A stretch of DNA of 17,164 nucleotides from assembly GCA_022798155.1 (NCBI GenBank), contig JAAWLY010000025.1, positions 1 to 17,164 on the forward strand, read 5' to 3'. Position numbers and translations under genes: made by a program. Of this stretch, positions 7,131-14,107 are shown piece by piece. The stretch is from Lawsonibacter sp. GTDB lineage: Bacteria; Bacillota; Clostridia; Oscillospirales; Oscillospiraceae. The first letter of the stretch is position 1. The number at the start of each line of letters is the position of its first letter. The notes under the pieces are model-generated. The model saw only the letters and a list, made by a program, of their open reading frames with translations, was not told the DNA's origin and did not search any database.

Positions 7131-7159
7131 TTTCCAAGTGAGGCAAAAAAGATTATACT
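7131..7159 (+). promoter_or_regulatory. Sigma-A promoter of the FtsE-like gene
   Basis: TTTCCA (7131-7136), 17 bp, TATACT (7154-7159): 4/6 and 5/6 matches. It points at the gene starting at 7234. Confidence 0.5.
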
Positions 7160-7180
7160 ACAAACAGCGGGATTTGAAAA
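7152..7180 (-). promoter_or_regulatory. Sigma-A promoter of the C39 peptidase gene
   Basis: Minus strand TTTTCA, 17 bp, TATAAT (perfect -10). It gives a leader of about 45 nt before GTG 7101. Its -10 overlaps the -10 of the divergent plus-strand promoter. Confidence 0.65.
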
Positions 7181-7194
7181 CCATAAATTTATGG
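7181..7194. promoter_or_regulatory. Perfect 14-bp palindrome, candidate operator
   Basis: CCATAAATTTATGG is a perfect palindrome directly beside the -35 of the minus promoter and just past the start point of the plus promoter, so one bound repressor could control both genes. No regulator gene is adjacent. Confidence 0.45.
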
Positions 7195-7233
7195 CGGCGC
7201 CAGGGGGCGTGCGCCTGTAGGGAGCCCATAGCA

Positions 7234-7944
7234 ATGCCGGAAATACGCCTGGAAAACGTATCAAAACTGTATAAGCCAGAGGATAAGCGGGATAAGCGCA
7301 AATATTACGCGGTGCGCGAGCTGTCCTTAAAGGTAGAGCAGGGGGAGTTTGTCTTTCTCATCGGCAGCAGCGGAGCGGGAAAGAGCACCATGCTCAAGCT
7401 GATGGGGGGCGAGATCACCCCTGACGAAGGCGCCGTTTATGTAGACGATGTGAACATCTCCCGATACTTCGGGCCGTGGAAGGCCAGGCTGGCCCGGACC
7501 TTTGGGATTGTCAGCCAGGAGTCCCTGCTCATCCGAAAGCGGACGGTGATGGAAAACCTGATGGTGGCGGCCCGAGCCGGCGGCCTGCAGCGCAAGAGCA
7601 AGGCCGCGTCGGAAAAGGCGCTGGGGCTGGTGGGTCTGCCCAATGTAGAGGCCTGCTACCCCGCCCAGCTGTCCATCGGAGAGGCCCGCCGGGTAGAGCT
7701 GGCCCGGGCGCTGCTGAGCAGCCCGCCCATCCTGCTGCTGGATGAGCTGACGGCCAACCTGGACGACGACACCATCTGGGACCTGATGCACCTGCTCAAC
7801 GAGCTGAACAGCCGGGGCACCACCATCATCATGGCCACCCACGCCAGCCAGTATGTCAACATCATGCGGCGGCGGGTGGTCACCCTGGTGGACGGAAAGC
7901 TGTTTGGCGACGTGAAGAACGGAAAATACGGCGATATTGTCTAG
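7234..7944 (+). CDS. FtsE-like ABC transporter ATPase (orphan, no permease)
   Basis: A 236-aa nucleotide-binding subunit. It has Walker A GSSGAGKST (44-52), a Q-loop glutamine (Q95, VSQES), signature LSIGEARRVELARAL (146-160), Walker B ILLLDE (166-171), D-loop NLDD and H-loop H203 (ATHAS). GEFVFLIGSSGAGKST and the small size are closest to FtsE, the cytoplasmic ATPase that with FtsX drives septal peptidoglycan hydrolases. Oddities: the signature is LSIGE instead of LSGGQ, TANLD follows DEL instead of DEP, and no ftsX or other permease is next to it. The start is ATG 7234 with AGGGAG about 9 nt upstream. A generic LolD/MacB-like exporter ATPase is the alternative. Confidence 0.85.
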   Translation: MPEIRLENVSKLYKPEDKRDKRKYYAVRELSLKVEQGEFVFLIGSSGAGKSTMLKLMGGEITPDEGAVYVDDVNISRYFGPWKARLARTFGIVSQESLLIRKRTVMENLMVAARAGGLQRKSKAASEKALGLVGLPNVEACYPAQLSIGEARRVELARALLSSPPILLLDELTANLDDDTIWDLMHLLNELNSRGTTIIMATHASQYVNIMRRRVVTLVDGKLFGDVKNGKYGDIV

Positions 7945-8004
7945 GGCTCGTTTGAAAAAAGTCAAAACGCCCAAACGACAGGCCTTTCCTCCCCTTGCTT
8001 CCCC

Positions 8005-8107
8005 AATTTTTCTTGAAATACATCCAGTATTCCTGGGAAAATTGTGTTTGCCTGGCGGCGAAATCCCTCGTCGTTGAGCATGTTTCCATGTTTCAAGCAG
8101 CGCCTAG
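8005..8107. repeat. Intergenic repeat, copy A (~103 bp)
   Basis: It shares about 77% identity (counted by eye, one 1-nt indel) with 13645-13747 in the same orientation. Conserved blocks are ATTTTTCTTGAAAT, AATTGTGTTTGCCTGG, GAAATCCCTCG and TTCCATG. It lies in the 382-bp gap between the FtsE-like gene and the chemoreceptor gene; the rest of that gap holds the sigma-D promoter and a leader. No coding function is apparent. Confidence 0.85.
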
Positions 8108-8175
8108 CTGTCCCGCAAGCGCGGAGAGATCCTTATCAACGGGCCCTGACTCAGGCCGGGCCGCAGCGATAAAAA

Positions 8176-8202
8176 TAAGGCGGTGAACGATGTGAACGAT
8201 AT
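8176..8202 (+). promoter_or_regulatory. Sigma-D type promoter of the chemoreceptor gene
   Basis: TAAG, 15 bp, AACGATAT (3/4 and 6/8 to TAAA-N15-GCCGATAT). It would give a leader of roughly 120 nt before ATG 8327. Confidence 0.65.
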
Positions 8203-8326
8203 GCGCGGCCCAGCCCGCCTGCCCAATCAGCGGGGCCATCCCTGAAAGGGCGGAACGCGGAGAAATTTATATTATTTCTGACGCCGGGCAAGCTCCGACG
8301 TTAGAGAAAAATAGGAGGAGCTACAT

Positions 8327-10123
8327 ATGAATTTCAAAAATATGTCCATCAAGAAGAGCTTGATCGTCGGCTTCGGCACGACCATCGTGATTTCCGCCGT
8401 CATCATCATCGCTTCGCTGATTATGATGAATGTGCAGAAAAACGCCTACAAGAATATCCTTGAACACTATGTAGAGATCAATACCCTGGTCGCAGACAGC
8501 CGGATCAGCTACAACATCGCAGCACGGAGCCTGCGGGACGCGGCCCTGTCCGGCAATACAGACAGCCTGAGCACGGTTACCACCAAGCTGAGCGACCTGA
8601 ACACCGAGATTTCCAGCATGCAAAGCGCCTACCCCGAGGGGCTGGACCGCACCCTGCTGGATAGCTTTATCGACACCCTAAACAGCTGGTCAAAAGAGGC
8701 CGAGGAGATTGCCAATGTTGTTCGCACTGACCGCTCCCGCGCCGCGGAGATGATTGTCAGCGACTGCACCCCCGCGCTGAATACCGCCGCCGAGGCGGGC
8801 ACTGCGCTGGCCAAATTTGTAAAGGCGGAGCAGGATAAAATCATCGAAAAGCAGAATATAACCTCCAACATTGGAATTGTCGTTATCGTTGCAGTGATGG
8901 TGATTGCCACTCTGGTGGTGCTGATGATGGCCACCAGGATCATCAAGAGCATCGTGGAGCCCAGCACTCAGGTCCACAGCGCGCTGGTGGGCTTCAGCCA
9001 GGGCAATCTGGCGGTGCCCGTAGACTTCGTGGGCAAGAACGAGCTGGGCGACATGTGCGACGCCCTGCGCACCAGCCAGAAGGTGCTTCACAGCGTAATC
9101 GCCGACATCTCCGACACCACCGGCCAGATGGCCAAGGGCAACTTCGACGTGGAGCTGACTGCCACCTTCCCCGGCGACCTGAAGCCGATTCAGGACAGCA
9201 TCAACCAGTTTGTTATCCGTATGAGCGAGACCATCTCCAATATCTCCCAGTCCGCCGACCAGGTGTCCGCCGGCTCCGACCAGGTGTCCAACAGCGCCCA
9301 GGCGCTGGCGCAGGGCGCCACCGAGCAGGCCAGCTCCGTGGAGGAGCTGTCCGCCACCATCGCTGATATCTCCGAAAACGCCAAGAAGACCTCCGCCTCC
9401 GCCGAGCAGGCCGGTCAGTCTGTCCACGAGGCCGGCAACCAGATCACCACCAGCGTGGAGTATGTCAAGCAGCTGAACGTGGCCATGGAGAACATCTCCA
9501 GCTCCTCTCAGGAGATCGGCAAGATCATCGCCACCATCGAAAACATCGCCTTCCAGACCAACATCCTGGCCCTGAACGCCGCCGTGGAGGCCGCCCGGGC
9601 CGGCTCCGCCGGCAAGGGCTTTGCCGTGGTGGCCGACGAGGTGCGCAACCTGGCCACCAAGTCTGACGAGGCCGCCAAGGCCACCAAGGATCTGATCGAC
9701 ACCTCCATGACCGCCGTGCGCGAGGGCGCCGATGCCGTGGGCAAGGTCACCAGCTCCCTGGAGCAGACCGCTGAGCTGGCCGGCGGCGTAACCACCATGA
9801 TGGAGACCGTGGTAGAGGCCGTAGAGAGCCAGACCACCGCCATCGCCCAGGTCACCGAGGGCATCGACCAGATTTCCGCGGTGGTCCAGACCAACTCCGC
9901 CACCAGTGAGGAGTGCGCGGCGGCCAGCGAAGAGCTGTCCTCCCAGGCTAACATCATGCACCAGCTCATGGCCGAGTTCAAGGTGAGCTCCCGGGTGAGC
10001 GGCGGCAGCTTTGGCAGCAGCTACAGCGCCCCCGCCCCCTCCTATCAGAGCAGCTCCTCCTGGGACGACGACGGCGACTACGCCGGCGGCTCTGATAATC
10101 CCTTTACCAGTGCGAAATACTAA
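8327..10123 (+). CDS. Methyl-accepting chemotaxis protein
   Basis: A 598-aa transmembrane chemoreceptor. TM1 is about 13-34; an external helical-bundle sensor of the 4HB type spans about 35-178; TM2 is about 182-203. Two HAMP-like units follow: 208-250 (classical, EPSTQVHSALVGFSQGN, then NELGDM) and about 255-297. The cytoplasmic signalling coil has the highly conserved hairpin FQTNILALNAAVEAARAG at 409-426. It controls CheA and hence CheY and flagellar rotation. Its ligand is unknown. The C-terminus is a Ser/Gly-rich flexible tail ending SDNPFTSAKY, without the NWETF-type CheR-docking pentapeptide of enteric receptors. ATG 8327 has AGGAGGAG about 6 nt upstream. Confidence 0.97.
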   Translation: MNFKNMSIKKSLIVGFGTTIVISAVIIIASLIMMNVQKNAYKNILEHYVEINTLVADSRISYNIAARSLRDAALSGNTDSLSTVTTKLSDLNTEISSMQSAYPEGLDRTLLDSFIDTLNSWSKEAEEIANVVRTDRSRAAEMIVSDCTPALNTAAEAGTALAKFVKAEQDKIIEKQNITSNIGIVVIVAVMVIATLVVLMMATRIIKSIVEPSTQVHSALVGFSQGNLAVPVDFVGKNELGDMCDALRTSQKVLHSVIADISDTTGQMAKGNFDVELTATFPGDLKPIQDSINQFVIRMSETISNISQSADQVSAGSDQVSNSAQALAQGATEQASSVEELSATIADISENAKKTSASAEQAGQSVHEAGNQITTSVEYVKQLNVAMENISSSSQEIGKIIATIENIAFQTNILALNAAVEAARAGSAGKGFAVVADEVRNLATKSDEAAKATKDLIDTSMTAVREGADAVGKVTSSLEQTAELAGGVTTMMETVVEAVESQTTAIAQVTEGIDQISAVVQTNSATSEECAAASEELSSQANIMHQLMAEFKVSSRVSGGSFGSSYSAPAPSYQSSSSWDDDGDYAGGSDNPFTSAKY

Positions 10124-10140
10124 AACAGAGCAGTAATATC

Positions 10141-10180
10141 AGGAGTATGGCGTCCTGAATGGGGGCGCCATACTTCTCCT
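10141..10180 (+). terminator. Terminator-like hairpin after the chemoreceptor gene
   Basis: Stem AGTATGGCG / CGCCATACT (9 bp, extended inward by TCC/GGG), followed by TCTCCTATGTC. The U run is weak, so some read-through into the FtsA-like gene is possible. Confidence 0.5.
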
Positions 10181-10213
10181 ATGTCATTGAAAGCCGCAGC
10201 GGAGGTGAAATGG

Positions 10214-12301
10214 ATGGCCGAGCGAAACAGTCAGGACAACGGGATGATATTTGCGCTGGACATCGGGACCCGGAGCATCATCGGAATGGTGGGCCGGGTG
10301 GAGGACGAGCGCTTTCAGGTGTTGGCCATTGAGAAGGAGGAGCACGGCAAGCGGGCCATGCTGGATGGCCAGATTGAAGATATCGGCCAGGTGGCCAAGG
10401 TGGCCCGGCATGTGACGGATAAGCTGGAGCAGCGGCTGGACTGCACCCTGGAGCGGGTGTGCGTGGCCGCCGCCGGCCGGGCCCTGCGCACCGAAAAGGG
10501 AGGCTACTCCCTGGAGTTTCCTGAAATCACCCATGTCACCGACGACGCCATCGGCCGGCTGGAGAGCGGGGCGGTGGCGGCGGCAGAGGCCGCCCTGGGT
10601 CAGGGGCCGGAGCGGCGGTTCTATCTGGTGGGCTACACCGTCTCCAGCTACCAGCTGGACCACTACCCCATGACCACCCTGCGGGGCCACAACGGCCGGC
10701 TGCTGGAGGCGGAGGTGGTGGCCACCTTCCTGCCCGGCGAGGTGGTGGAGAGCCTCTACGCGGTGATGGAGGCGGCGGGGCTTGAGGTGGCCAGCCTGAC
10801 GTTGGAGCCCATCGCCGCGCTGAACGCGGCCATCCCCGCCGATTTGCGCCTGCTGAATCTGGTACTGGCCGACATCGGCGCGGGCACCTCCGACATCGCC
10901 GTGTGCCGCGACGGCACCGTAGTGGGCTACACCATGGCCACCATCGCCGGCGACGAGATCACCGAGGAGATCATGCGCCGCTATCTGGTCCCCTTCGGGG
11001 TGGCGGAGCGGATGAAAATCCAGGCCACTGAAAAGAGTGTGGTCTACCGCGACGTGCTGGGTATGGAACACACCGTCCCCGGAGAGCAAATCCAGCAGAC
11101 CATCGACCCTCCCGCCCAGACCTTGGCCAAGGAGATTGCCCAGCGGGTGGTAACCCTCAACGGCGCGGCCCCCTCCGCCCTGTTTCTGGCGGGGGGCGGC
11201 AGCAAGCTGCGGGGACTGCGGGAGCTGGTGGCCCAGGCCCTGGGGATGGACGAGAACCGGGTGGCCCTGGCGGGCAACAACTACGAAATCAGCGCCTTTT
11301 CCGACGATTACGACCTGAACGACCCGGAGCTGGCCACCCCCCTAGGCATCGCCGTCTCGGCGGGGCTGGGGCTGATCAGCGACAGCTACCGCATCATGCT
11401 CAATGGCCGGCCGGCCAAGCTCTTCCGCAGCGGCTCGCTGAGCGTTCTGGAGCTGCTGATGATGAACGGCTACTCCTCCCCCGATTTGCTGGGCCGGACG
11501 GGGAAAAATTTAAGCGTTACGGTAGACGGCCGGCGGATGATCTTCCGGGGCGAGCCGGCCACCCCCTGCACCTTAACGCTCAACGGCGGGGAGACCGCGC
11601 CTTCCGCTCTGGTCTACGCCGGCGACAGCATCCAGTTTACGCCGGCGGTGCCCGGCGCCCCCGCCCAGCGGACGCTGAAGGACCTGTTGGGCGCGGACTT
11701 TGTGGGCGGCGTTACCATCAATGGCCGGATGGCCGACCTGGATACTCAGCTGAACACCGGGGATGAGATCATCACCACCGGCCACGCCGAGCCCCCCGCG
11801 CCGCCCCCGCCCTCTGCTCCCCCGAAGCGGGAGCCCCAGGGGCGGCCTGTCCGGCCGGAATCTGTCCCGGTTACCCCCCGGCCCCTGCGCCGTGAGACGG
11901 CGCGGACTACGCTCCCCGGCGGGGAGCAGGAAGCACCGCCCGTCCGGGAGACGCCGCCCGTCCAAACGCCTGTCAAGGAGCCCGTTCGGGAGACGCCGCC
12001 CGTCCAAACGCCTGTCAAGGAGCCCGTTCGGGAGACGCTGCCCGTCCAAACGCCTGTCAGGGAGCCCGTTCGGGAGGCGCCGTCTACCCGGCTGCAGGTG
12101 ATGCTCAACGGCCGGGCGCTGGAGCTGCCCGGCAAGGCGGAGGGCGGTCCTTACTACGTGATGGACCTGCTGGAGCAGTCGGGGGTAGATTTTGAACATC
12201 TGGACCGAGGCGTAGAGCTGAAGGTCAATGGGGCCGAATGCGCCTTTACCCAGGAGCTTCGGCCGCTGGATGACGTAGTCATCCGCTATTTGGAACAATA
12301 A
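10214..12301 (+). CDS. FtsA/PilM-like ATPase with beta-grasp-like, Pro-rich C-terminal extension
   Basis: A 695-aa cytoplasmic protein. Residues 12-390 are an actin-like FtsA/PilM-type ATPase: phosphate-1 ALDIGTRS (14-21), phosphate-2 ADIGAGTSDIAV (219-230) and adenosine motif LAGGGSKLRGL (325-335). Residues about 393-525 look like tandem small ubiquitin-like/SLBB-type units (LNGRPAKLFRSG; TLKDLLGADFVGGVTINGR). Residues 526-625 are Pro-rich with a 14-residue repeat, and 626-695 is another beta-grasp-like domain (LQVMLNGRALELPG; ELKVNG). FtsA proper is about 410 aa and ends in a membrane-binding helix, which is absent here. The start is ATG 10214, with GGAGGTG 6 nt upstream; ATG 10181 has no site. 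The membrane-protein gene 14 bp downstream suggests a PilM-PilN-like pair. Exact role unknown. Confidence 0.75.
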   Translation: MAERNSQDNGMIFALDIGTRSIIGMVGRVEDERFQVLAIEKEEHGKRAMLDGQIEDIGQVAKVARHVTDKLEQRLDCTLERVCVAAAGRALRTEKGGYSLEFPEITHVTDDAIGRLESGAVAAAEAALGQGPERRFYLVGYTVSSYQLDHYPMTTLRGHNGRLLEAEVVATFLPGEVVESLYAVMEAAGLEVASLTLEPIAALNAAIPADLRLLNLVLADIGAGTSDIAVCRDGTVVGYTMATIAGDEITEEIMRRYLVPFGVAERMKIQATEKSVVYRDVLGMEHTVPGEQIQQTIDPPAQTLAKEIAQRVVTLNGAAPSALFLAGGGSKLRGLRELVAQALGMDENRVALAGNNYEISAFSDDYDLNDPELATPLGIAVSAGLGLISDSYRIMLNGRPAKLFRSGSLSVLELLMMNGYSSPDLLGRTGKNLSVTVDGRRMIFRGEPATPCTLTLNGGETAPSALVYAGDSIQFTPAVPGAPAQRTLKDLLGADFVGGVTINGRMADLDTQLNTGDEIITTGHAEPPAPPPPSAPPKREPQGRPVRPESVPVTPRPLRRETARTTLPGGEQEAPPVRETPPVQTPVKEPVRETPPVQTPVKEPVRETLPVQTPVREPVREAPSTRLQVMLNGRALELPGKAEGGPYYVMDLLEQSGVDFEHLDRGVELKVNGAECAFTQELRPLDDVVIRYLEQ
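11948..12082. repeat. 42-bp in-frame tandem repeat in the FtsA-like gene
   Basis: Three consecutive 42-bp units (11948, 11990, 12032) plus a 9-bp partial. The first two are identical and the third differs at two bases. Each encodes ETPPVQTPVKEPVR or a close variant, a proline linker before the last domain. Confidence 0.95.
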
Positions 12302-12315
12302 TGGGGTGAATCATC

Positions 12316-13335
12316 ATGGCTAGAAAGAAGAAAGAAAAAAAAGCAAAGAAGGTCCCCGAGGGCGAGGAGCTGCAGGAGGGGAAAAAGAAGGGCAAAAAGA
12401 AGCTGTTGCTCATTCCGCTGGTGCTGATCGTGGTGGCGGCGGTGGCGGCGGCAGCGGTGCTGTTTATCCTGCCCCGGTTTGGCATCGACCTGCTGGGGGG
12501 CAAGGAGCCCGGCCCCGGTGAGGAAGAGCCGCCCAAGAACCTGGAGACCTTCATCGGCGGCGAGCCCATCTCCCAGGAGGAGGGCGAAGACATCCAGGAT
12601 ATCACCATCTCCCTGGACACCCTCCTGGAGGAGGGGGAGGGGACCCTGCTGGCGGTGCGGAAGCCGGACCCGGCGCTCAAATCGGAGGGTTCCTCTGACG
12701 CGTCGTCCTCCTCCTCCGCCGAACCGGACCCCGGGGTGCCCACCTACACCTATATTTACGACGTGCCCGCCCCGGCGGCGGCGGTGGACCGCTATCTGGA
12801 CGCTGTGCTGGGGGGCGAGGAGGGCTTTGTCCTGGTGGACGAGACCTACCTCCACCTGGAGGAGCGGCCTGAGCTGTCCGACGCCCTGGGTTCCCTGATT
12901 ATCGCCCGTCCCTCGGTGCAGGAGGGCCATGTCTTCCAGATCATGGTAGGCTGGTCAGAGGCCAGCACCCTGACCTTCCGGGCCTCCGCCCCCGAGGGGG
13001 CCATTCACGAGCCCCCCGATCCGGAGGATCAGCTGGGCCTGGGCTCCCAGGTGGTGGAGACTGCCTCTCTGGAGGAGCAGATGGAGAAGATCAAGGGCCT
13101 GTCTCCCACCCAGCTGGGCCTGGAGGGCGACTCGATGGACGCCTATGAGCTTCTCCCGGTGGAGGGCTTTGTAACGGTGGACAGCCTGCCCTGCCGCCGC
13201 TTCAACGTCTACACCCGCCACGACTCCGCCCATGGCTCCTATACGGATATCGTCAGCATTATCATGCTCAGCACCGACCAGCAGCATGTGTACTACATGG
13301 ACCCGGTGAGCAACGCGGTCACCGAATTGCGCTGA
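12316..13335 (+). CDS. Bitopic membrane protein of unknown function, partner of the FtsA-like ATPase
   Basis: A 339-aa protein. A lysine-rich cytoplasmic tail (residues 1-29, KKKEKKAKK) is followed by one membrane helix (about 30-52, LLLIPLVLIVVAAVAAAAV) and an acidic extracellular part with a serine stretch (about 125-132). No family is recognised. The outside part has alternating strand/helix text (YIYDVPAPAAAVDRYLDAVL; FVLVDETYLHLEE; MLSTDQQHVYYMDPVSNAV) that could be one mixed alpha/beta domain. It starts 14 bp after the FtsA-like stop with GGGGTG upstream, so it is in the same operon. The topology is that of PilN-like or DivIC-like partners of actin-like ATPases (inference). Confidence 0.8.
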   Translation: MARKKKEKKAKKVPEGEELQEGKKKGKKKLLLIPLVLIVVAAVAAAAVLFILPRFGIDLLGGKEPGPGEEEPPKNLETFIGGEPISQEEGEDIQDITISLDTLLEEGEGTLLAVRKPDPALKSEGSSDASSSSSAEPDPGVPTYTYIYDVPAPAAAVDRYLDAVLGGEEGFVLVDETYLHLEERPELSDALGSLIIARPSVQEGHVFQIMVGWSEASTLTFRASAPEGAIHEPPDPEDQLGLGSQVVETASLEEQMEKIKGLSPTQLGLEGDSMDAYELLPVEGFVTVDSLPCRRFNVYTRHDSAHGSYTDIVSIIMLSTDQQHVYYMDPVSNAVTELR

Positions 13336-13351
13336 GAACGGCCCGACCCCT

Positions 13352-13378
13352 TATGAAAGGGGAAATTCCTGCCGATAT
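13352..13378 (+). promoter_or_regulatory. Sigma-D promoter of the yjfB-like gene
   Basis: A perfect sigma-D -10, GCCGATAT, at 13371-13378. The -35 at N15 spacing is only TATG (2/4). It lies 46 bp upstream of the 54-aa motility gene. Confidence 0.75.
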
Positions 13379-13423
13379 TCAAGGTGGAGCGAACCAAATT
13401 TATTTGGAAGGGAGGGGACGTGT

Positions 13424-13588
13424 ATGGATGGCGTTATGAATATGCAGATGGCCCAGTTTCAAACCAACTACACCTTCGGCCTGATGAAGATGGCCATGGA
13501 AGACATGGAGAGCCAGGCCCAGGGTGTCATTGAGATGATGTCCAGCGTGCCCGCGCCCGCCCAGTACAACTTTGACGTGTGGGCGTAG
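13424..13588 (+). CDS. YjfB-like putative motility protein (54 aa)
   Basis: A short gene from ATG 13424 to TAG 13588 with a strong GGGAGGGG site upstream. The protein MDGVMNMQMAQFQTNYTFGL, MKMAMEDMESQAQGVIEMM, then a Pro-rich end, resembles the YjfB_motility family: an N-terminal Met-rich MxMxMxQ start and a K-M-A-M-(D/E) helix. Members are about 55-65 aa, sigma-D-controlled in Bacillus, and of unknown molecular role in motility. The perfect sigma-D -10 upstream supports the call, and the terminator after it (13606-13640) suggests a single-gene unit. A motility link is likely; mechanism unknown. Confidence 0.75.
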   Translation: MDGVMNMQMAQFQTNYTFGLMKMAMEDMESQAQGVIEMMSSVPAPAQYNFDVWA

Positions 13589-13605
13589 CGGATCGTTCCA
13601 GCCAA

Positions 13606-13650
13606 CAAAGCGGCGTGAGAGTGATGCTCACGCCGCTTTGCTCATATTTT
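13606..13650 (+). terminator. Strong intrinsic terminator of the yjfB-like gene
   Basis: Perfect 14-bp stem (CAAAGCGGCGTGAG / CTCACGCCGCTTTG, 7-nt loop), followed by CTCATATTTTT. Confidence 0.9.
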
Positions 13651-13747
13651 TCTTGAAATCCGCCCAGGGTTCCGGCAAAAAATTGTGTTTGCCTGGAACT
13701 GAAATCCCTCGCCGCTGTGCATTCTTCCATGGCTCAAACGGAGCCTA
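13645..13747. repeat. Intergenic repeat, copy B (~103 bp)
   Basis: Same element as 8005-8107, same orientation. It starts in the T run of the yjfB terminator and ends on the stop codon of the minus-strand TSUP gene (TAG at 13745-13747). The conserved blocks are those listed for copy A. Confidence 0.85.
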
Positions 13748-14107
13748 ATTTTTCGGTCCAAACAGCTCCCAAATTCCCACCGCGACGAGGAACCCCCCGA
13801 AAAATTTTTTCAGCAGGGCCACGTCCATGGCGGTGGCCGCCCAGGCGGCCAGGGCGGCGCAGGCCAGCCCTGTCCCAATGGCGGGGAGGAGCACCGGCTT
13901 TTCCAGATAGCCGTTTTTTATGTGGGCGGGCAGGGCCATCAATCCGGCGGGGAGAAAATAGAGCAGGTTGATCCCCTGGGCCAGCCGCTGCTCCACTCCG
14001 GCAAAGGCGGTCATGTAGACCAGCAGCAGGGTGCCGCCCCCCACGCCGAAGCCGGAGAGAATCCCGGTGGCCGCCCCTACGATCAGCGGCAGAATCCACT
14101 CTTTCAC
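13745..14107 (-). CDS. Half-size TSUP (TauE/SafE) permease, C-terminal-type half
   Basis: A 120-aa membrane protein with about four helices and the text GAATGILSGFGVGGGTLLLV and GINLLYFLPAGLMAL. TSUP proteins export or import small sulfur or organic anions and normally have two such repeats in about 250 residues; this gene is one repeat. Start GTG 14107 has GAGGAG 6 nt upstream and overlaps the stop of the preceding half by 4 nt (GTGA), so the two are translationally coupled and presumably make one heteromeric permease. Substrate unknown. Confidence 0.8.
   Translation of the reverse strand: MKEWILPLIVGAATGILSGFGVGGGTLLLVYMTAFAGVEQRLAQGINLLYFLPAGLMALPAHIKNGYLEKPVLLPAIGTGLACAALAAWAATAMDVALLKKFFGGFLVAVGIWELFGPKN

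Noticed and set aside
8000..8089. A minus-strand small ORF beginning METCSTTRDFAARQTQF and its partner in copy B (MEECTAARDFSSRQTQF)
   Set aside because: A 1-nt indel between the two copies shifts the frame after QTQF, and no ribosome site precedes either. The conservation is at DNA level, so I kept it as a repeat, not a gene.
10181..10213. FtsA-like protein starting at ATG 10181
   Set aside because: No ribosome site; ATG 10214 has GGAGGTG at proper spacing.
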